This document shows positions 45,543 through 55,616 of a DNA stretch of 64,000 bases, in pieces (position 1 is the stretch's first letter; each line of letters opens with the position of its first letter). The stretch lies in assembly GCA_021848045.1 (NCBI GenBank), contig JAJZNC010000046.1, forward strand, positions 62,001-126,000, given 5' to 3'. The stretch comes from an archaeon. GTDB taxonomy: Archaea > Thermoproteota > Nitrososphaeria > Nitrososphaerales > Gagatemarchaeaceae. The position numbers and the translations under genes were made by a program. The notes under the pieces were generated by a model, which was not told where the DNA came from, made no database searches, and saw nothing but the letters and a program-made list of their open reading frames with translations.

Positions 45543-46643
45543 CTAGCGCCACCACCCGTAGTCTTTGGGGACGCTGCTGGTGGTAACTACGGCGTGCCCG
45601 CGCTCCGATATCACCACGTCGTCCTCTATCCTCACCCCGAGCTTCCCCGGGATATACGCGCCTGGCTCCACCGTGAACGCCATCCCGGGCTTCAGGCGCT
45701 CGCGCCCCCCGGCAACTATGTACGGCGCCTCGTGCACCTCCAGCCCCAGCCCGTGCCCCGTCCTGTGGATGAAGTACGTGCCCAGCCCGTCCCTCGTGAG
45801 CGACCCCCTTGCCGCAGAGTCCACCTCTCCTGTCATCGCGCCCGACCTCGCTGCCGCGATCGCCTTCCTCTGAGCAGAGAGCACGCTCCGGTACGTCCTC
45901 TCGACCTCCGCCCCCCGACCCACCACGAACGTCCTGGTGATGTCCGCCGCGTATCCGCCGTAGCTGCTGACGACGTCCACCACCACGCTCTCGCCCCTTC
46001 TCACCTTCCTTTCCGAGGTCGCCGAGTGCGGGTCGGCAGCCCTGGGCCCCGACTGGACCGTGGGGTCCACCTCGTCCGCCCCACCCTCGAGGGCGGCCTC
46101 GCGTATCGAGAGCGCGACCTCCCTCTCGGTGGCGCCCTCTTTCAGCGTCTCTGGGACCCTCATGACGGCGCGCGACAATATGGCCGCCGACCTCTTGAGC
46201 AGCTCCACCTCCCCTGGCTCCTTCACCTCCCTCACCGACTGCAGTACCTCATCGGCGGGCTTGAGCATGAGCCCCTTGACGAGGAGGTGGTTGAGGAACG
46301 CGAACGGGACCCTCCCGTCGCACCCCCACTTCCCCTCCTTTCCAATCTCCGCAAGGACCTCCCTGAACGCGGCTGAGGGGCCCTGGTTGTCCGTCCAGGC
46401 ATGGACACTCATGGGGACCGAGTCTCTGAACGGTCCCGCCTCGAGCCTGGGCGCGAGTAGGTGGGCGCCCCCGTCGCGCCCGACGAAGAGCATGAAGGGG
46501 CGCTCGTATAGATGGGCCGCGACGCCTGTGTAATACGTGAGGTTCGGCCCCGGGGCGATCACCACCCCTCTGAGCCCCGCCGACCTTATGCCCTTCACAA
46601 GCCTCCCGATCCGAAGTCCTAGGGTGTGGGCTGGGTGCGCCAA
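45543..46643 (-). CDS. M24-family aminopeptidase (Xaa-Pro aminopeptidase-like); TTG start inferred
   Basis: VVVDVVSSYGGYAADITRTFVVG, FIHRTGHGLGLEVHEAPYIV, KPGMAFTVEPGAYIPGKLGVRIEDDVVI. Confidence 0.93.
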   Translation of the reverse strand: MAHPAHTLGLRIGRLVKGIRSAGLRGVVIAPGPNLTYYTGVAAHLYERPFMLFVGRDGGAHLLAPRLEAGPFRDSVPMSVHAWTDNQGPSAAFREVLAEIGKEGKWGCDGRVPFAFLNHLLVKGLMLKPADEVLQSVREVKEPGEVELLKRSAAILSRAVMRVPETLKEGATEREVALSIREAALEGGADEVDPTVQSGPRAADPHSATSERKVRRGESVVVDVVSSYGGYAADITRTFVVGRGAEVERTYRSVLSAQRKAIAAARSGAMTGEVDSAARGSLTRDGLGTYFIHRTGHGLGLEVHEAPYIVAGGRERLKPGMAFTVEPGAYIPGKLGVRIEDDVVISERGHAVVTTSSVPKDYGWWR

Positions 46644-46856
46644 TCTCGACTCTTTCCCTGCCTCCGCGTCACGATAAGAGGCTTGTGCGCGCCCCTCCCG
46701 CCACGCAGGTTCCCCTTCAAGGAGCCCCGCGATCGTCACGGGCGGGCCGAGCCCGGCCTGGGGTCTCTGCGCATCGAGCACGGCGGCGGGAGCGCCTGCC
46801 CCCTGGCCAGCCCGCGTCAAGTTCTTAGCCTCCGAGAAACCCGCGGCGAGGCAGCA

Positions 46857-47705
46857 TTGGGACTAGTGCAGAGCCTCACCTACCGTGCAGCCAAGCGGTG
46901 GATAGCGGGGAAGGACATGGACGCCGCCCTCGAAAGGGCAAAGGAGGCGAACGAGAAGGGGTTGGGGACGATACTGAACTACCTGGGGGAGGACGTCTCC
47001 GACCCGGCAGTCGCCGAGTCGCAGTTCGAGGAGTACGTGCGGCTCCAGCGCGCCCTGATAGGGAAGGGCGTCGACGGGTGCGTCTCGGTCAAGCTGACCC
47101 AGTTCGGGCTGGGGGTGGTCGAGGACGCCCACGTGGTCGACAAGGTGGCACTGCTCGCCGAGGAGGCGGGTCGGGCCGGACGGATGGTGTGGATCGACAT
47201 GGAGGGCTCGGCGGTGACAACGAGGACGCTCGCCGTCTACGGCAGGGTATTCGAGTCGCGCAAGAACGTGGGGGTGGCGCTCCAGGCATACCTGAGGCGG
47301 AGCGAGGACGACCTTCGGGCGCTGCTGGCGATGGGCGCGAAGGTGCGCCTCGTGAAGGGCGCCTACCGCGAGCCGCCGGACCTCGTCTTCCGCTCCCGAG
47401 ACGAGGTGACCAAGAACTACCTCAAGCTGATGAGGATGCTCTTCGAGGCGGGTAGCGGGTTCGCTGTCGCGACCCACGACTCGCGCCCCATCAGGGAGGC
47501 GGTCTCGCTAAGCAGGTCCATCCCGGGCGCCAGGTTCGAGTTCGAGATGCTCCGGGGGATAAGGGACGACCTCAAGCTCAAGCTCGCGGAGGAGGGTCAC
47601 CGCGTCGTGGACTACATGCCCTACGGCGAGGAGTGGTACCCCTACTCGGTGAGGAGGATCAAGGAGCACCCGAGCAACATCTTGCTCCTCTTGCGCTCCC
47701 TCTAG
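46857..47705 (+). CDS. putA-like: Proline dehydrogenase
   Basis: GTILNYLGEDV...SVKLTQFGLGV...WIDMEGSAVTTRTL...VRLVKGAYREP...ATHDSRPI...EFEMLRGIRDDLKLKL...YMPYGEEWYPYSVRRIKEHPSN. Confidence 0.92.
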   Translation: MGLVQSLTYRAAKRWIAGKDMDAALERAKEANEKGLGTILNYLGEDVSDPAVAESQFEEYVRLQRALIGKGVDGCVSVKLTQFGLGVVEDAHVVDKVALLAEEAGRAGRMVWIDMEGSAVTTRTLAVYGRVFESRKNVGVALQAYLRRSEDDLRALLAMGAKVRLVKGAYREPPDLVFRSRDEVTKNYLKLMRMLFEAGSGFAVATHDSRPIREAVSLSRSIPGARFEFEMLRGIRDDLKLKLAEEGHRVVDYMPYGEEWYPYSVRRIKEHPSNILLLLRSL

Positions 47706-47769
47706 GCGCGCGTGGCTCGCTCAATCTTAATAAGGCCCAGGGCCCTTCGCAGGGACACCGCTGGAGAGG

Positions 47770-48195
47770 GTGAGATTCGCCTTAGACCCGCTAGAGATGG
47801 CCTCTATCGCAGCGATCCTGCTCGTCTTCTTCCTCTGGGGGCCCCAGAAGATCCCCGAGATGGCAAGGATGCTGGCGCAGGCGCGCAGGGAGTTCGACAA
47901 CGCCAGCAGGGAGTTCCAGAAGGTCTCGGCAGAAATCCAGAACGGGACGAGCCCCTTCCTCGCGACGTCGAGCCCCCCCTCCCCGGGAGCGGCTCCCAGC
48001 CCGGCGCCTGCCCTCCCCCACCCCGCGGCGAAGACGGGCGACCAACTGCTCATCGAGGCCGCGAGGAGGCTGGGGATACCCACCGTCGGGAGGACCCGGG
48101 AACAGATTCAGCAGGACATCATAGCCCGGGCGAACCCTCCGCCGCCCCCCGGAGACGCCCCGGCGCCCACAAAGGCCGACGATCCGACCCCATAA
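47770..48195 (+). CDS. tatA: Sec-independent translocase TatA/B-like protein
   Basis: MASIAAILLVFFLWGPQKIPEMARMLAQARREFDNASREFQK; Pro-rich C-terminus. Confidence 0.85.
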   Translation: MRFALDPLEMASIAAILLVFFLWGPQKIPEMARMLAQARREFDNASREFQKVSAEIQNGTSPFLATSSPPSPGAAPSPAPALPHPAAKTGDQLLIEAARRLGIPTVGRTREQIQQDIIARANPPPPPGDAPAPTKADDPTP

Positions 48196-48276
48196 TTGGT
48201 CGAAGTAGATAGCATCATCTGCTCAAGTAAGATAGACCCAGTTTTCAAAATATCGTGAAATTGATATCACCATGAC

Positions 48277-48444
48277 ATGAGCACCTACACGACGGGACAG
48301 ACATGGGGAGCACTTCGGAAGGCCTGGAAGGCGTACAAGATCGCAAAGGTCCAGCACGACAACGCCAAGATGAAGGAGTACTCTGAGAGGATACGCACCC
48401 TCCAGACTCAGCTTGGCGTCCCGCAGTCGACCTTCGCATTCTAG
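48277..48444 (+). CDS. Small basic helical protein (55 aa): MSTYTTGQTWGALRKAWKAYKIAKVQHDNAKMKEYSERIRTLQTQLGVPQSTFAF
   Basis: Absent from ORF track; AT-rich promoter-like tract upstream and strong hairpin terminator downstream. Confidence 0.65.
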   Translation: MSTYTTGQTWGALRKAWKAYKIAKVQHDNAKMKEYSERIRTLQTQLGVPQSTFAF

Positions 48445-48460
48445 GCCAAACGAGGTAAGA

Positions 48461-48495
48461 CCCCTCTCCTCGATTTTCTGAGAAGAGGAGAGGGG
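48461..48495. terminator. Bidirectional hairpin between convergent genes
   Basis: CCCCTCTCCTC - 13 nt loop - GAGGAGAGGGG, perfect 11-bp stem. Confidence 0.7.
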
Positions 48496-48508
48496 CTGCT
48501 CCGCATCC

Positions 48509-49187
48509 TCACAGGTCTCGCTCTAGGTCCGCGATCACCTCGCGCACCCTGGTGTCGCCGACCCTGAACCCCTTCAACCTGTCGCGCAACCCGTCCTCGT
48601 CCTCGTCGACGAGCTGGTTGACCACTCGCTTCTCGTCCCACCCGGACGAAGAGACCCCGCCTATCGCCTTGGAGACCTCCTTCATGGCGAGGTTCCTGAT
48701 GTAGAGCAGGATCGACCTCTCGTCCTCGATTCCGGCTAGCTTCTTGTCTATCTCCCTTATGAGCGAGGTCAGCGGGCGGAGCTTCGTGTTCTCCTCTGGC
48801 CGCTGGACCACCTCGGCCAGCAGCCTGTACAGGTCGCCGGACGCCCCCGGCAGGTCGAGCTCGGGCAGGGGGTCGAACTCCATCACCCTCGCCCTGAACA
48901 GGTTAGGGGCGAAGTCGATCGTGAGCGAGATGCTCCGGTTGAGCAGGTACTCCTTCCTCTTGGGGCCGTGGGGGCTCGCCTCCATCTGCGACGAGACCAC
49001 CCCAGAATCCTCCATCGCGTCCAAGTGCTTTGCGACGAGCTGTTGGCTGAACCCCAGCTCCTTCGATATCCTGAGCTGATAGCTGGGCTCCATGCTGAGC
49101 CTCCTTATGATCTTGCGCCTTACGGGATTCTCGACCGTCAAGAGCACCGAATCTATGCCGATGTCGTCCTCTTCCATCGTGGTCATC
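48509..49187 (-). CDS. Winged-helix (ArsR-like) transcriptional regulator
   Basis: SVLLTVENPVRRKIIRRLSMEPSYQLRISKELGFSQQLVAKHLDAMEDSGVVSSQMEASPHGPKRKEYLLN. Confidence 0.9.
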
Positions 49188-49507
49188 CGAATATTGGCTC
49201 TCGCGGTCCTGTCCCTTCGCCTTGGCAGGGGGGCAAGCTTACGTAGTGTATCGGCTTCCCGTTGCGTATAAATCCTTCCATGGAGCCGCGGGCGATGTCG
49301 AGCCGGGTCGCGCGCCTGGCTTTCAGCTCGCATGGCGGAGTCCCGCCAAGCGTTCCTCTGTGCCCTCCGCCCTTGGCCAGGGCCCGCGCCTTCTCAGGCA
49401 TCGACAGCGCGCGACTCCGCCCCGGACATCCCGCCTTGCTCGAAAGAGCCGCGCCGAAGTGGAATAGCAATAAATACGGATGCGCGGCCTTCGCAGCATA
49501 GGAAGTT

Positions 49508-50884
49508 TTGAGCCCAGCCGACCTGGTGATAAAGAACGGGAGAGTCGCCACGTCGTCTTCCCTTCGCAGCTGCGCTGTGGCCGTCCGCAACGGGAGGATC
49601 TCCTGGATCGGCGCGAACTCCAGCGCACCCTCGGCTGACAGGGTGATAGACGCCACCGGGCTCGTCGTCCTCCCGGGGGTCATAGATGCGCACGTCCACA
49701 TGCGCGACCCCGGGGCCACGTACAAGGAGGATTTTCTGACCGGGACCGCCGCGGCCGCGGCCGGTGGCGTCACCCTGGTCTTCGACATGCCGAACAACTC
49801 CCCTCCTACCAGGGACGTCGCGGCGGTCCTCGCAAAGGCGAAGGAGGCCTCGAAGAAGGCCATCGTCGACTACGCCCTCTACGGGCTCCTGACCGTGGGC
49901 AACGCCGAGCAGGTCGTGCCGATGGCCGACTCGGGGGTCGTGGGCTTCAAGTGGTACATGGCGAGGACGACGGGGAACGTCGCCCCTCCCTCTGATGGTG
50001 AGACGCACCGGGACCTCGCGGCCGTGGGGAAGCTCGGCATGCGGGTGGCCGTCCACGCGGAGGACGACTCGGTCATACGCGAGCGGCTCGCCAAGCTCAA
50101 GGACGCGGGGAGGGTTGACGCGCTAGCGCACTACGAGTCAAGGCCGGAGGTCGCGGAGGAGAGGGCTGTGAGACGCGCCATCTCCCTTGCGAGAGAGGGG
50201 AGGTGCGCGCTCCACATCGCCCACCTGAGCAGCGCCCCGGGCGCGGCCCACGTGAGGGGCGCGAAGCGGTCAGGAGGCTCCCCAGGGTGGCTCACCGCGG
50301 AGACGTGCCCCCAGTATCTTCTCCTTGACAAGGGCGACTACCCCGAGAAGGGGTCGCTGATGAAGTGCAACCCGCCTGTCAAGCGAAGGGAGGACAGGCT
50401 CGCGCTCTGGAGGGCGGTGCGGGACGGCACGATCGACATGCTCGCGACCGACCACGCCCCCCACACGCTGGAGGAGAAGACCGCCGGCTCGTCGATCTTC
50501 GACAGGGCCTCGGGGGTCCCTGGGCTTGAGACCTCCGTCGCCCTCATGCTCACCTGCGTGAGCCGTGGCCTGCTCACCCTCTCGCGCTACGTCCGCCTCA
50601 CATCCCACGGCCCCGCCAAGGCCTGGGGCCTCTACCCGAAGAAGGGGGCCATCGCGCTGGGGAGCGACGCAGACTTCACCGTCGTCGACCTGAACAGAGA
50701 GTGGACGGTCGACGCCTCAAGGTTCGTCAGCAAGGCGAAGCACAGCCCCTTCGACGGGTTCAGGGCCAAGGGTATGGCTGTCTACACAATAGTGAGGGGC
50801 AGCGTCGTAATGGACCACGGGGCCTTGGACAAGGGCCACAGGGGGGAGCTGCAGAGGCCGGCGCGGAGCGTCCCGACGGGCTGA
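49508..50884 (+). CDS. pyrC: Dihydroorotase
   Basis: VIDAHVHMRDPGATYKEDFLTGTAAAAAGGVTLVFDMPN, IAHLSS, LATDHAPHTLEEK, GVPGLETSVALML; TTG start. Confidence 0.95.
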   Translation: MSPADLVIKNGRVATSSSLRSCAVAVRNGRISWIGANSSAPSADRVIDATGLVVLPGVIDAHVHMRDPGATYKEDFLTGTAAAAAGGVTLVFDMPNNSPPTRDVAAVLAKAKEASKKAIVDYALYGLLTVGNAEQVVPMADSGVVGFKWYMARTTGNVAPPSDGETHRDLAAVGKLGMRVAVHAEDDSVIRERLAKLKDAGRVDALAHYESRPEVAEERAVRRAISLAREGRCALHIAHLSSAPGAAHVRGAKRSGGSPGWLTAETCPQYLLLDKGDYPEKGSLMKCNPPVKRREDRLALWRAVRDGTIDMLATDHAPHTLEEKTAGSSIFDRASGVPGLETSVALMLTCVSRGLLTLSRYVRLTSHGPAKAWGLYPKKGAIALGSDADFTVVDLNREWTVDASRFVSKAKHSPFDGFRAKGMAVYTIVRGSVVMDHGALDKGHRGELQRPARSVPTG

Positions 50885-50889
50885 GCACG

Positions 50890-51858
50890 ATGGACGGCTA
50901 CCGGCTCGCCGCCCCGATCCTCTTCGCGCTCGACCCGGAGAAGGCGCACAGCGTGGGGCTCCGCCTGATGAGGTTCGCGTCCAAGACCAGGACGGAGCCG
51001 TCCCCAGTCGAGACCTCTCTGGGGGAGCTGGCGAACCCGCTGGCCATCGCAGCAGGCTACGACAAGACCGGTGCCCACCTCCGGAGCCTCTCGCGGCTGG
51101 GCTTCGGGTACCTGGTCGCGGGGACCTTCACCGCGTCCCCCTGGTCGGGAAATCCCCGGCCTCGGGTGGCCAGGGACCGCAGTGAGAAGACCCTCGTCAA
51201 CGCCCTGGGGTTCCCGAACCCCGGAATCGACGCATTCGTGCTCAGCCTCGCCTCCCAGGGGCAGATCGGCGTCCCCGTCGTGGCTAGCGTGAGCGGCAAG
51301 ACCGAAGCGGAGGTAGTCGCGTGCTACTCGAAGGTCCAGCCCCACGTCGCCGGCGTGGAGCTCAACCTCAGCTCGCCGAACACGCCCGGCCTCAAAGACC
51401 TCCGAGAGCCCGCCGCGTTCGCCGAGCTCGCTCAGGCGGTGAAGGCCGCAAAGGTCAAGCCTACCTACCTCAAGATACCGCCGTACGTCGACGAGGCTCA
51501 GTTCGGTGGGGTGGCCTCCCTCGTCAGGCGCTGGGAGGACCTCGGGTTCGAGGGGGTGACCGCCTCGAACTCCCTCCCTATCGAGGACCCGCGCATGGCC
51601 GTGGGTAGGGGCGGGCTCAGCGGGCCTCCCCTGCTCGAGCGGACCAAGGCGGCCGTCTCTCGCATCAGGAGGGCCTCCTCGCTCTCCTTCGAGGTGAACG
51701 CCTGCGGAGGTGTGAGCAGCCCTGCAGACGCCTCGTCCCTCCTGGCCATCGGGGCGACCACCGTCCAGCTCTTCACCGCGTTGGTATACCAGGGGCCATC
51801 GCTCGTGAGACAGATCCTGGCCGACCCGGACTTCCGGCTGTCCTCGCGTACGCGATAG
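50890..51858 (+). CDS. pyrD: Dihydroorotate dehydrogenase
   Basis: NPLAIAAGYDKTGAHLRSLSRLGFGYLVAGTFTASPWSGNPRPRVAR...NALGFPNPGIDAF...ELNLSSPNTPGLKDLR...NACGGVSSPADASSLLAIGATTVQLFTALVYQGP. Confidence 0.95.
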   Translation: MDGYRLAAPILFALDPEKAHSVGLRLMRFASKTRTEPSPVETSLGELANPLAIAAGYDKTGAHLRSLSRLGFGYLVAGTFTASPWSGNPRPRVARDRSEKTLVNALGFPNPGIDAFVLSLASQGQIGVPVVASVSGKTEAEVVACYSKVQPHVAGVELNLSSPNTPGLKDLREPAAFAELAQAVKAAKVKPTYLKIPPYVDEAQFGGVASLVRRWEDLGFEGVTASNSLPIEDPRMAVGRGGLSGPPLLERTKAAVSRIRRASSLSFEVNACGGVSSPADASSLLAIGATTVQLFTALVYQGPSLVRQILADPDFRLSSRTR

Positions 51859-52109
51859 CCATCGGCTCAAGCGGCGAAATCGCACCGACCTTGAGTCTCT
51901 GGCGCCTGCGCTCCGTGGCCTGCCAATCCCGTCTGGCTCCCTTGGCGACCCGGCCCAGGTGGCCCTCGCCGCGATCGGCACGGTGCTCATGGTGGTCTCG
52001 GCCGGCACCTACAGGGCAGAGGGCCTCCTCGCGCGGGTGGGCGGCAATGGCTGCCTGAGGTGGAGGCCTGGTCTGGCTTATCAATGGGCCCGCCCCCCTG
52101 GAAGTGTCT

Positions 52110-52939
52110 TGGACGTCCGCCTCGGGACCAGCGGATGGTCGTACACGGAGTGGGAGGGGCCCTTCTACCCGAAGGGCGAGAAGAAGAAGCTCTCCTTCTA
52201 CTCCAGGTCCTTCGACACCGTGGAGATTGACTCCAGCTTCTACGCGTACCCGAGCACCGGGATGGTCCTGGGGGCGGCGAAGAGCACCGCCGACGGCTTC
52301 GTCTTCTCCGCGAAGATCCCGCGCCAGATAACCCACGAGAAGGAGCTCGACCTAAGCATGGGGGTCAAGGATGACCTCTACAGGTTCCTGCACGTGATGA
52401 GGCCGCTTGCGGAGCGAGCGAAGCTCGGCCCACTCCTAATCCAGCTCCCTCCGGGCTTCTCCTATGCGCGAGGCGCGGCGAACCTAAAGCGCTTCCTCGG
52501 GGTCCTCCCTCCTGATGTGATGTTCGCGGTGGAGTTCAGGAACAAGTCTTGGCTCGACAAGGGGGACGCGGTCGACCTGCTGAGGAGCCACAACGTTGCC
52601 CTCGCGACCGTCGACGAGCCTCTCCTCCCTCCTGACACTACCACGACCGCCGACTTCGCGTTCCTCAGATGGCACGGCCGCGGCTCACGCCCATGGTACA
52701 ACTACAGATACGGGGCTGACGAGCTCTCCGGATGGAAGGAGAAGGTCGAGGCGATAGCCACCAAGGCCAAGAGGGTTTACGGCTACTTCAACAACCACTT
52801 CCACGGGTTCGCCGTCGAGAGCAGCCTGCGGATGATGGAGGTCCTGGGGTCGGCCACAGACGAGCAGAGGAGGCTCCGCGCCGAGGTGACGAGGAGGATC
52901 GATGCTTCGACGAGGCCTCGGCAGGCTACCCTGGCCTGA
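52110..52939 (+). CDS. DUF72/YecE-family protein (TTG start inferred)
   Basis: VRLGTSGWSYTEWEGPFYPKGEKKKLSFYSRSFDTVEIDSSFYAYPS...FSAKIPRQITHEKEL...FNNHFHGFAVESSLRMMEVLG. Confidence 0.93.
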
Positions 52940-52984
52940 CGCGACGCGCAAAGCTTATCCGGCTGGCTAAGCCAGCCAGGCGGT

Positions 52985-53656
52985 ATGCCGAAGCTGCAAT
53001 CCGGGCTGGCGGTGGTATTTGCTGCCCTTCTGGTGATCAGCGCCACCGCGGGCGCGTACTACTACCAGGAATACAGGCAGGCCTCGCAGACGGGTGGGGT
53101 TTACGCGGGAGAGCTCACGACAGCGACCAGCAGGTACGCCAGCCTGGCGGCGGGCTACAACTCCTCGCTCGCGCTTGACAACGCGACCCTGTCCCTGCTC
53201 GCAGGCACAGTGTCCGCGATCAACACCTCGCTCCCGATCTACGGTCAGGCGAGCGTGCAGCTCTCGCAGCTGTGGGCGAGCTACCTGCGCCTCGAGCCTG
53301 CCTCGTCGTCGCTCTACTCTTCGAACATCCTCATTGACTTTGGGAACGGGACGCAGGTCTGGCACAACGGGACGCGCGTCCAGCCCGGCTGGAACATGTA
53401 CACCGAGACGGTAGTCCTCACCCAGGGTAGGCTCCAAGCCGTCTGGTACCCGGCCTACGGGGAGCACCTGATCTCTGGGATTGACGGCGTCCAGAACTCG
53501 GCGACGATGAGCTGGTTCCTCTGGACCTTCGCCCCGAGCTCCTCTTGGCAGACCGCCCAGGTGGGCGCAGACGAACTGCCCGTCTACAACGGCTCGGTCT
53601 TCGCATGGACGTACTGCGCAGTCTCCCCCTCCTTCACCCCAGAGTGCACGCCCTAG
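52985..53656 (+). CDS. Secreted protein of unknown function
   Basis: N-terminal signal LAVVFAALLVISATAGAYYYQEY; low-similarity extracellular domain. Confidence 0.7.
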   Translation: MPKLQSGLAVVFAALLVISATAGAYYYQEYRQASQTGGVYAGELTTATSRYASLAAGYNSSLALDNATLSLLAGTVSAINTSLPIYGQASVQLSQLWASYLRLEPASSSLYSSNILIDFGNGTQVWHNGTRVQPGWNMYTETVVLTQGRLQAVWYPAYGEHLISGIDGVQNSATMSWFLWTFAPSSSWQTAQVGADELPVYNGSVFAWTYCAVSPSFTPECTP

Positions 53657-53874
53657 CGTCGCCTGAGCTTCGAGCATCTCGGGGCCGAGGGCGAAGCAGC
53701 CGAGCGGAGTCCTGGAAGCGTGGGTGGAAGCAGGCACCATCCTGACCGCAGCTCGAGGGCGATCCCGCCCTTCCGTGCCTTCGAGGCTGGAGCGGGGTGG
53801 GACCGCGTGCGCCCTCGACCCTGGCGGGGTCGGCCATCCGGCCCCGGCGTTCTGCCCGTACCCGAGCCGCCAGG

Positions 53875-54660
53875 CTAGCCGAGCAAGGGGATGCTCACTT
53901 GCCAGGAGAAGAAGATGGACAGCACGATCAGGACCGCGACCATCTGGTGCACCATCACGAGCGCCCCGGGCCTGGCGGGCGTCCTGTTCACAGACATGAA
54001 TGTGAGCATCCCCACGCACATCTGGACGAGCACGAGGACGAGCGCCGCGTCGTACTCCTGGACATAGTACGCCAGTGTGAGCACGAAGAGCAGGACGGAG
54101 AGCGCGTGGGCCGCCCAGACCGCCTGCGCCCTTGTCCTCGGCAGCACGAAGTCTCCGATGGGCTTCTGGAATCCCCTCTGGCCGGTTGTCATCCCCCCGA
54201 GAAGGATCACCAGGAAGAACGCGTGCAGCGGTATCGCCGTGAGGAGGTATGAGGTAAGGCTCCCCTTGGAGCCTGTCGCGATCAGGAGATATGTGACCAT
54301 TGTGAGGTAGGCGAGCACATCGTGGACCCCGGGCACGATGGATGGGGCCCTGCCGGACAGCGTGTAGAGCGTGACCGCCCCGAGCAGGGCGGTCAGGACG
54401 ACCAGGACGAACCCCGTGAGCTCGAGGACGCCTGGCCTGTACACGAGGATCCCGAGCGACCCAAGCCCGAGGCCGGTCGCGAAGATCCTGTGCCAGACCT
54501 CCGGATCGAGCCTCCTGAATAGCGCCGGCATGCTCCGCGTGTAGGGCCAGCTCGTCCCCAGCGACAGCCCATAGCCGAACCCCTCCACAATCCCCCCAAG
54601 GACGATTATGCACACGGCCAGCACGGCCTCGACCGACGAGACCGCAGAGAGTGGGGTCAT
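53875..54660 (-). CDS. Eight-TM membrane protein, weakly CtaA/haem A synthase-like
   Basis: RRLDPEVWHRIFATGLGLG, PGVHDVLAYL, IPLHAFFLV, AAHALSVLL, MVHQMVAVL: His residues at repeated TM positions. Confidence 0.55.
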   Translation of the reverse strand: MTPLSAVSSVEAVLAVCIIVLGGIVEGFGYGLSLGTSWPYTRSMPALFRRLDPEVWHRIFATGLGLGSLGILVYRPGVLELTGFVLVVLTALLGAVTLYTLSGRAPSIVPGVHDVLAYLTMVTYLLIATGSKGSLTSYLLTAIPLHAFFLVILLGGMTTGQRGFQKPIGDFVLPRTRAQAVWAAHALSVLLFVLTLAYYVQEYDAALVLVLVQMCVGMLTFMSVNRTPARPGALVMVHQMVAVLIVLSIFFSWQVSIPLLG

Positions 54661-54701
54661 CCGCCTCGCGAGGCCGCTCAGGGGTCGCGGTATAACTGTA
54701 A

Positions 54702-55535
54702 CTAGTCTTCCCCGCTGAGCCGCGACGAGCGGCTCCCTGCAGGTCCAGGGGATCCCGGATCGGGGCCGCGTCTCGACTCCAGCTCGGCCGCGGCGGCGCG
54801 CGAACGGGCCGGGGCGGCCTGGTCCAGGGGCGGGGACCGCGTGCCGGAAGGGGTCGAGAAGGCCGACGGGGTCAGCCTTGCCACGGATTTGCGCAGGGCC
54901 CTCAACGGCCTACCCCGCGCTAGGCCCAGGGCCGTGAAGGACAACGAGACGACGAAGAGGGACCAGTTGCTCACGAGCGACACCCCCTCGAAGGTCGCCC
55001 CGGAGGCTATGTTGACCGCCTGGATGTCCATCTGTCCGGGGTCGAAGACCAGGACCAGTACCGACAGGAACAGGATCGACGGGGCCGCGAAGAGCCTGGC
55101 CGCCCTCCTGACACCCTCTCCCAGGGAGAGGCAGGCCACAGCGAAGATCCAGGCAACAAGGGCAAGCGCGCCGTACCCGAGCCTTCCGCCAGGCCCCATG
55201 GGTGTGCCCCCGACGTAGGAAAGTGCCCTCAGGGGATACTGGACCAAGTCCAATCCGAAGACGTCCACGACCCTGTTGACGACCCTGAAGTTGCAGGCCG
55301 CCAGGAGGCCGAAGCTCAGTGCCCCGAGCACCCCGAGCGACGTGCATAGTTGCGAGAGGCGGGGGTCGAGGCGGGCCTGGAGGCTGTGGTCGACCCGTGG
55401 AGAAAGACCGGAGCGCTCCGCGGCCACGAGGAGCGCCGACGCGAGTACCACGAGGGCCACACCCTCGGCCACCTCCAACTGGGACGCGAACGACCAGACC
55501 ACCTGCCCTCCGACCGTGTTCCCGATGATGCCCAT
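54702..55535 (-). CDS. Multi-TM membrane protein of unknown function
   Basis: 277 aa, about six hydrophobic segments. Confidence 0.65.
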   Translation of the reverse strand: MGIIGNTVGGQVVWSFASQLEVAEGVALVVLASALLVAAERSGLSPRVDHSLQARLDPRLSQLCTSLGVLGALSFGLLAACNFRVVNRVVDVFGLDLVQYPLRALSYVGGTPMGPGGRLGYGALALVAWIFAVACLSLGEGVRRAARLFAAPSILFLSVLVLVFDPGQMDIQAVNIASGATFEGVSLVSNWSLFVVSLSFTALGLARGRPLRALRKSVARLTPSAFSTPSGTRSPPLDQAAPARSRAAAAELESRRGPDPGSPGPAGSRSSRLSGED

Positions 55536-55616
55536 CGACCCTTCTCTCGCCCGCCCGGTTCGCAGGGTGCGCGCTTTATCGTTGTTGAGCGCCGCAGGCC
55601 GTACCCGCCGTCTCCA

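Noticed and set aside
52967-54613. 548-aa minus-strand ORF
   Set aside because: Covers a secreted-protein gene on the plus strand and another frame of the 8-TM protein; Arg/Gly/Pro-rich shadow
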